A DNA stretch of 64,000 nt from Ascidia mentula. Lineage: Eukaryota; Chordata; Ascidiacea; Phlebobranchia; Ascidiidae. Under the pieces are notes generated by a model that did no database searches, was not told the DNA's origin, and worked only from the letters and a program-made list of their open reading frames with translations. Below are positions 58,001 through 64,000 of the stretch, in pieces. Each line of letters begins with the position of its first letter. Position 1 is the first letter of the stretch. The translations under genes and the position numbers were made by a program. The stretch is from NCBI GenBank assembly GCA_947561715.1, contig OX387200.1, forward strand, positions 1,242,501-1,306,500, in the 5' to 3' direction.

Positions 58001-61000
58001 GATCATTTCACGTAAAGAGCCAACATCGATACGCAAACGTTTGTCTGCTACATTTTTTGTTGTATATGCAGCCGTGTATAGCGACTTGTTGTCTGTCACC
58101 ACTTGTACTGGAAGCTTTGTTTCCATTTGCTTTCCCTGCATTATCTCACACCAGAGTGAGTTGAAGTATATGGCAGCATCTATGCCATCAGTCATTGCCA
58201 ATGTTTCTGCAGCAAGAGTACTTCTTACAACTCTTTTAATCCTCTTTGATTGCCAACTTAAAAGATTACATTTGTTGTCTTCCCCAACCAAAAATAAAAG
58301 ATAGGCTCCTTGGCTGCCACCATCTGACAAATTGCCAAAAGCAGCATCGGTATAGACAACCAACTTCAAATTCTGATTGTGTCCCAGATTTTGATACTTT
58401 AGCATCATACAATCTGCTTGAGCCTTTCGGATCACTTTGTTGCAATCAAGAATGTCCTTTACTGTACTATGCTTACATCTGGATGCAAGCATACAAACAT
58501 CAAAACTTAAGTCTGGTCGACTTTAAGTACACAACCACAATAACTGACCAATTTTCATTCTCAGAATATCTTTTTCCTCCACAGAAAGCTCATCATTGAG
58601 TTTCTCTTTTCTTGCAGGTAAGATCTTCATCTGCTTTAATTGTTCAACATATTCAGCTTGGCTTATGTTGATCATGCCTTAACCCTCGTTTACTTCCAGT
58701 CCTATGTACTTAAAATTGTTCTGATTCTCTTTGCCGATTTTAAACGTTTGACGAATACGTTCAATAACAGAACTCTCAAACTGCTTCGACCCAATCCACA
58801 TAAAACCGTCAACATACACTGACACCATACCTTGCAAACTGTTGCCGTCATGCCAGTAAAATAAAGCAGGATCCAACAAACTAATTTTTGCACCAACTGA
58901 AATCATAAAATGCTTTACTCTGTCATACCATGAACGTGAAGCATCCACCAATCCATACACACACTTCTTTAACTTCCAAACTGTGCCTGGTGGACAGTTT
59001 GCCTCATTCGGCGGCACAACATGTAAATTTCGATTTAAAGCTTCACCCTGCAAAAAAGCAGTTTTTATATCGATACAATTCAGTTTCCAGGCCTTTTGTC
59101 TGGATATACACATCAACAACCGAAGACCATCTTTGGTGCAAGTGGGAGACTCCTTATCCAAGTAATCTTGATTAACCTCTTCAAATCCTCTGGCCACTAA
59201 CCTTGCTTTAGGTTTAATGCCGTCATTAGTTTCTTTAAGAGACAAGACCCACTTCAAAGAAATGCAACCCACCTTTTGCCACCTCCTCATAAACACCATT
59301 CTCCTTCCAACTTTTTAACTCTGCCATTTTCGCTTCTTCAAATGAAACTGTATTAGAAACAGCTCTGTATACATGTTCTGTAACCACATTACAATCATTG
59401 TTTGTTACAGCCAGATCTTCTACTTCTTCAAAATTCTTCCATTCTTTCATACCCTTTTTACTCTCAGGAGTATTGTACTCAATGTTGAAACAGTTCTTGT
59501 ATTTCCCCTTGGCCTTCCCAGCTCTGCTCAAAACCTTGGCTGAGAACTCTTCTCCATTTTGCTTAAACAGCACTGTTTTGTTCACCAGAGAGCCCTTAAC
59601 CTTAACAGGCACATGAGAATCTACATTTGCTGTGTTATCTCTTTCAACTTCCTTGTCTACAATCTCCTCTTCATCAGTTGACGAACTGTAATTTTCAACG
59701 TCATCTCCACTTTGTTTTCTTACAGAAATCTTCGCATCAGCAGGTTCTATACGACAAACATGTACTTTCACATATTGTCCTCCATGTCGTAGAAAAACAA
59801 CAGGGCCATCTTGGCCTAAAACATGAGCCGGTCCTCTCCATGGAGAACCATCACGTTTATAGTACACTTTTTGACCAATGTCATACCTCTCACCAGTCTT
59901 TCTGGTTTGAGATCTCAATGCTCTCCGAATCTTCTCGGACGATTCAGCTTCCACAAAAGCTCTTCTTGCAGCATGCAAAGCTGCAATATGCATACCAACA
60001 TTCTCACTGTTGGCCTTTTCTTCTAGTGCTGGTAATTTGTTAACCAACACTGTAGGGAAGTTTGCGTTGGCACCAAATACCAACTGATTTGGACTGAACC
60101 CATTGTTATTAATCATTGAGTTCTTGGCACTCAATGCCCAAGCCAGTGCAATGTCCCAATCACATTTGATGTCTGCTTTCACTTTGCACAAAATGTCAGT
60201 CAATATCTTATTGTGTCTTTCACACAACCCATTAGACCACGGAGAATAAGCAGGAGTAGTCACAATATCAATGTTAAAATTAGCACACATATCATGAAAC
60301 TCTGAGTTATTAAACTCAAGACCATTATCACTTAAAACTTTATGCGGTGCCCCAAATATACTAATCCAATACTTCATGAAGCATTTTACAATGGTAGACG
60401 CATTTTTGTTACGAATTATTACTTCACTACTAAATCGGCTAAACATATCAACAATGTGAAAATACCACAAACTTGGTTCCAGTTCATGTAGATCCATAGC
60501 CACAACATCATTAAATTTCTCTGACCATGAAAATCCAACAACAGGTTTAGCAGGTGGCTTTTTGTGTAATTTACACACTTCACAGCTATCAATCACACTT
60601 TCTATTATATGAGTGTATTCTTCCTGCCAAGAATTAGCATTTTTTAAAAGTTTCTCCAAATTGCCTTTGGATGCGTGACCAAACTGTTTGTGCAATTTCA
60701 AAATTGCTTTGGTGAGCTTTGACTTGGAAAGTTTATCTTCAAACAGTAAAATTCTTTCACATTGGTTATTCTTATTCATTCGTCGAGGCAAAATGTACAA
60801 ACAATAATGTCCATTACTGGAAACCAATAGCTTTACCTTTTCTCTAAACATTGTAACAGTGTCATGTTGTAAATCCATTGTAGTGTTTGCTTTCTTAAGT
60901 GATGTTTTGCTCAATAACAAGGGAATGTCGTCTTGAACAATTGACAGCATTGTGTTACAAGTATGGTAACAACATAGTCACTGATAAGTTCCCCTCATCT

Positions 61001-64000
61001 ATCAGGTGGTATTACAATCTGTTTAGTCATGCAGAATTATTATTTTATAAACTTTGACTCAATAAATATCTAAAAATAAAGAAAGTGTGTTTATTTAATG
61101 TAAAAAAAACTTCTAAAAGTAAAAATATTCCTATATCATTAGATTGTCCAAATACATATAATGCTAATGGACCAATCATCAAGAGCAACAGTTTTACATA
61201 CCAATCAATAAATCAAATCAAATCATGTTCAATAGGCAAGTTTAAATGTCCAGCAGGACAGGAGTTGTTTTACAGCAACTCAACTCCTGGTATCGGAGAT
61301 ACAACTTGTCAAAATGATGCAAAATGGTTTGGCGCTGATGGATTGGAATGTTGGTCAGGTAATAGTTTTGCAGCTTGAGATTTCTTTACTTTTTTTTAAT
61401 TATGATTCTTTTAAAGCAAAACATATTATAAACCTAGACTGTTGTAATTGGTAGTAAATGTCATTTATGGATGTTTTGTTTTTATATATTTTGCCTATTA
61501 AAATGAAACATTATCACATTTACTGGATTTAAAACCACATACGAATGTGTTAAAAAATATTGCAAGTCGCAAGTAAATTTTACAGGCAAAGTTAAGTGCT
61601 TTACAACAATAATTATTGACAAGTTTGTCATTCAAAATGTTGGATACACTGATAACCTTGTGCGATAAAACATATCAATGTGAAGGAGTAAGTTAAAGGT
61701 GAAATACATTGAAACATATAACTGTGGAAAAAATATGTAAATGCAACATTAAACATGTAAGCCACACATACAGTAGGGTAGAAAACTTTAGCTTACAATG
61801 GAATAAATACTGCATATGAAACCATTCCATCATTGTGAAATGTTGTAAAACAACATATTTTATTCAAAGATCCTAAACCGTCACTTACTGGAAATTTTTA
61901 TGGAGTTTCTGGAACAAATATTTTCTTGACATGTAACATTTCTCATTCCACTTATCCAAGTGTAATTGATTTCACCTTCTATGTTGGCTCAGACATTAAA
62001 ACACAGGTTTGTTAATATATGGAAATAGCACATAAAGAAAAAAACAAATAAAAACTCTTTTTATCAATTAAGGTCAGTTCCTTGTACAAATTACCCCTTC
62101 AACAACATATGAATGAGCTGCAAGTCTACTGTCAAGCAAATTCAATGTACACTGCAGTCAATAACAGTCTTGGAATGTCATCTCATCACAAGTTAAATGT
62201 ACAATGTAAGTTTCCAAGATAATATTGACTCCATTGCTTATAAACATTTTATAACCCAAAAGAAGATAATTCAGTTATTTCCATTGTGATACATTGTTAC
62301 CCTTCTGTGTTATTGAGTATTTACCCCGACCTGAGATCTGCATCAACCACTTCATATGCTTTTTTTATAAAGATCAAAATCAATTAAATTTATTAGTTTA
62401 TAAATGTACGTATTTAGTATAAATGTGTTCAAATTATTTAGTTTATACCAATTTTTTATTAAAATGTAAATGTATAGATAATATCAATAACTCACAAAAA
62501 GTGATGGACTATCAGCAGCAGTGCGATCTTATTTAAATTTAAAAGAAATATTAATTTCACCTTGACGACATCGTCAGTTTCTGTGCTAAAAAAAGAATAA
62601 AAATAAAAATAAACAAAAACAAAATTAATGTTAAATCAATGAAATGTTTTCATCAGGAAGCAACCCTCAACAAAGACCCTCAATTGCTGCCAAACAGCAA
62701 AACCGCGATTACCACCTAATAAACCAATCAAAGAATGCGCAGAAGAAGAGAAGTCCACTGTTTGGCGGCATTTGAGGGTCTTTATTGAGGATAGCTCCCA
62801 GTTTATACTGCAGGTTTTTTTGTTTGTTGATTCTGATATGATTGTTGCATTCAGATCCACCTTCAATTTCCAACATCACTGCACAGGGGTTATTTCAGCA
62901 AATTGAAAACCAATATATTATTTTGCAAAATACCAGTGTAAGCTTAAATTGCATTGCAAATTCGAATCCCAAATCCACATGTGTTTGGTCTTATAATAAC
63001 TTGAATGAAAGCAACCATTCATGCAGCTTAGATAGAAAATTTATTGATTCTACAAATGCAACTTGTGAAGCCACTAATGGCATTGGTAGTTCTGCCAACA
63101 AAACTGTTACAATTGTGTCAGTTCCAACATTGAGTAAGTTATTTTTCAAGCTTTTTTTTTTGATTTGGTCTTTTTTTTTCTTTAAAATATTCTTATTCAG
63201 GACAACCGAAGATAACAGTTAATGGTGAAACAGTTAATAACAATGCAACAAAGCTTCTCAATGAAAGCAATGCTGTTAAATTTAAATGTACTGTTGACTA
63301 CCAAAGTTATCTTGGTACGATCTTTAAATGGACAAAAGATGGGATTGATGTTGAGATAGATGTTAATAACGATCGCATTTTGTCAAAAAATGTTACACCA
63401 AATGACACTGGTACATATGTATGCAAGTCTTCTGATGAGTTTGGAAGTTTCCAAACAATGATTAACATTGATGTTCAATGTAAGTTGGCACCAACGATAG
63501 TTTGCATGTGGTGATAATTTGAAATGCTTGACCTTTTTAGATCTGCATGTTTCATTATTTCTCTTAAAAGCAGAGTGTTGTTTGACATGTTGTGTAAATA
63601 ATTTGTTTTAGAAGCTGTTGCACAATGTAGCATTCAGTGGAAATCTTAATTGATCCAAATTTGTTTTGTTCAAGATTAACTTTACCTTTAAGTGTGTCAT
63701 TTGACTACCTTATTTTTGGAATTTGTATGGTATCTTGGTGGAGCTTGAACGATTTAATTATCATTTATTTTGTTTCTTGTTTAACCTGTTATAACTTGGT
63801 TGTCAGTGAAAGGGTTTCTTTTGGCTGCAGCAGTTTTATTCCAAAATTGCCACTTACTCATGAATTCCAATCGTAAAACACCACATTTAAGTATAGAACA
63901 GTTGTTTTGTAAAATCACTGCAAGCTGTTTCTTTTTGATTCCCTTTTTGCAGAATTTTTTCCGATATACTATTTGTATAAATGTGCATCAAAGCCAATGA
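52084..64000 (+). CDS. Gene D: third CCP/Ig receptor copy, incomplete (runs off the right edge)
   Basis: Exons seen: 52084-52138 (signal peptide [18 protein letters not shown], phase 1), 61143-61358 (CCP), 61870-62006 and 62073-62205 (Ig1), 62855-63133 (Ig2) and 63201-63479 (Ig3). All phases match genes B and C. Ig4, transmembrane and tail exons should lie to the right of the window. Intron 1 spans 9 kb and contains a Gypsy and a Copia element; no N-terminal-domain exon was found in it. Exon 1 can splice to the CCP exon in frame, so a shortened protein is possible, or the domain was lost with the insertions. Assigning exon 1 to this gene is inference from its design and phase. Confidence 0.7.
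52139..53369. other. Gene D intron 1, part before the Gypsy element
   Basis: No exon recognised. An 80-codon open frame at 52751-52993 does not resemble the N-terminal domain of genes A, B or C. A TGACGTCA palindrome lies near 52235. Confidence 0.35.
53370..53510 (+). repeat. Gypsy 5' LTR (141 bp)
   Basis: TG...CA ends. Contains CGAATAAACACC near the 3' end, which can serve as a poly(A) signal. Unusually short. Confidence 0.93.
53513..53529 (+). promoter_or_regulatory. Gypsy primer-binding site
   Basis: TGGTGACCCCGAGCGTG two bases after the LTR. TGGTGACCCC is a common start of tRNA-primed binding sites in Gypsy elements. Confidence 0.75.
53550..54233 (+). CDS. Gypsy gag
   Basis: 227 codons from ATG 53550 ([11 protein letters not shown]). 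The first part has the usual [12 protein letters not shown] capsid motif. Near the end [18 protein letters not shown] is the zinc-binding signature seen in this Gypsy branch. Overlaps the pol frame by about 200 nt, so pol is probably reached by -1 frameshifting. The open frame extends upstream into the LTR, but the ATG after the primer site is the sensible start. Confidence 0.85.
   Translation: MNETANSENAVAIKLPLFWTAQPQVWFRQAEAQFALKNITGDQTKYYYVVSALDQDTAKRLLDLLDNPPNDDKYESIKARLIDTFGLTRSQRARQLLHMPPLGDRMPSALMDDMLALLGDEKECFVFQELFLERLPEYVRTRLIGEEFRDSRLLARKADAIWTGSQPSTDFALSNVRRSKPSKSSSGLPQIMPDPKSLCFYHRRFGKDAIKCRPPCALQGNDEAGHH
54032..57430 (+). pseudogene. Gypsy pol (protease, RT, RNase H, integrase) with one internal stop
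   Basis: Single frame broken by TGA at 55916-55918. Before it: protease ([12 protein letters not shown], about 54302), reverse transcriptase with [10 protein letters not shown] (about 55195) and RNase H ([32 protein letters not shown]). After it: integrase with an HH-CC finger ([15 protein letters not shown]) and DDE residues in [16 protein letters not shown] and NGLAERF, then a Pro-rich C-terminus. The stop falls at the end of RNase H. No chromodomain was seen. All catalytic motifs look intact, so the break is recent. Confidence 0.9.
57446..57454 (+). promoter_or_regulatory. Gypsy polypurine tract
   Basis: GGAGGGGGG ending three bases before the 3' LTR; it primes plus-strand synthesis in this element class. 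Confidence 0.75.
57458..57598 (+). repeat. Gypsy 3' LTR (141 bp)
   Basis: Same sequence as the 5' LTR by eye, implying recent insertion. Confidence 0.93.
57857..60950 (-). pseudogene. Copia-type retrotransposon remnant (integrase, RT, RNase H)
   Basis: Minus strand, head near 60950. 60950-59235: end of the protease region ([14 protein letters not shown]), HCC2 finger ([21 protein letters not shown]) and integrase DDE in [15 protein letters not shown] and SNGLCERHN. 59299-58679: reverse transcriptase ([47 protein letters not shown]), where the YVDD box reads YVDG. 58492-57857: RNase H ([34 protein letters not shown]). The parts are in different frames with stops between. Gag, protease core and LTRs were not found. 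Confidence 0.87.
61143..61358 (+). CDS. Gene D CCP-like exon
   Basis: 72 residues, phase 1-1. The first half ([11 protein letters not shown]...) is longer than in genes B and C and has an extra Cys (IKSCS). The second half, from [10 protein letters not shown], matches them, with one ATW to AKW change. Confidence 0.82.
61870..62205 (+). CDS. Gene D Ig-like domain 1 (two exons)
   Basis: 61870-62006 (phase 1-0; [15 protein letters not shown]) and 62073-62205 (0-1; LQVYCQANS). The split is the same as in genes B and C, but the residues are strongly different. Confidence 0.78.
62665..62791. mobile_element. MITE in gene D intron before Ig2
   Basis: Inverted ends of about 33 bp (CCTCAACAAAGACCCTCAAT at 62665, mirrored by ATTTGAGGGTCTTTATTGAGG ending near 62790; both continue into GCTGCCAAACAG and CTGTTTGGCGGC). 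About 127 bp, noncoding. Confidence 0.82.
62855..63479 (+). CDS. Gene D Ig domains 2 and 3
   Basis: 62855-63133 ([24 protein letters not shown]) and 63201-63479 ([24 protein letters not shown]). The second domain is closer to gene B than to gene C (shares GETV, ESNAV and EIDVNN). Confidence 0.88.

Overview
This is a eukaryotic window, AT-rich, with short introns carrying GT..AG junctions. The gene content (secreted or membrane receptors built from CCP/sushi and immunoglobulin exons, with CRE-rich satellites, hAT, Gypsy, Copia and L1-like elements and many MITEs) fits an invertebrate deuterostome. A tunicate such as Ciona is my best guess; this is inference, because the window holds no marker gene.

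The core of the window is a cluster of four related receptor genes. Gene A (minus strand, 1405-6301, 3' part not found) has a signal peptide, a novel N-terminal domain and four CCP-type domains. Gene B (plus, 21389-28952) and gene C (plus, 36529-43583) are complete models of 666 and 650 residues whose exon lengths and phases close exactly: signal peptide, N-terminal domain, one CCP, four Ig-like domains, a transmembrane helix and a cytoplasmic tail packed with Y-x-N motifs. Gene D (plus, 52084 to beyond the right edge) is a third tandem copy. Its first intron has been inflated to 9 kb by a Gypsy and a Copia retrotransposon, and I cannot find its N-terminal-domain exon. In the plus-strand copies the membrane-distal domain is strongly diverged, while Ig2, Ig3, the transmembrane helix and the tail are nearly identical. 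This is the pattern expected of a diversifying recognition receptor family, for example an allorecognition or immune family.

Between genes A and B (6.3-21.4 kb) there is no convincing host gene. This region holds a 182-bp satellite in two inverted blocks (6535-7225 and 10565-13178), a 1-kb imperfect palindrome, a dispersed repeat, a broken SGNH-hydrolase-like gene and a short 206-bp tandem repeat. Between B and C, and again between C and D, lie duplicated downstream blocks. One extra block copy (46230-47130) has no receptor gene in front of it. The C-D interval also holds tRNA-like fragments, a degraded L1-like endonuclease and a 2.5-kb hAT element with clear terminal inverted repeats and target duplication.

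If the receptor genes work as their layout suggests, the distal N-domain and CCP would bind a ligand, the Ig stack would act as a stalk, and phosphorylation of the tail tyrosines would recruit SH2 adaptors of the Grb2 type. The shared tails of B and C imply that different ectodomains feed the same signal.
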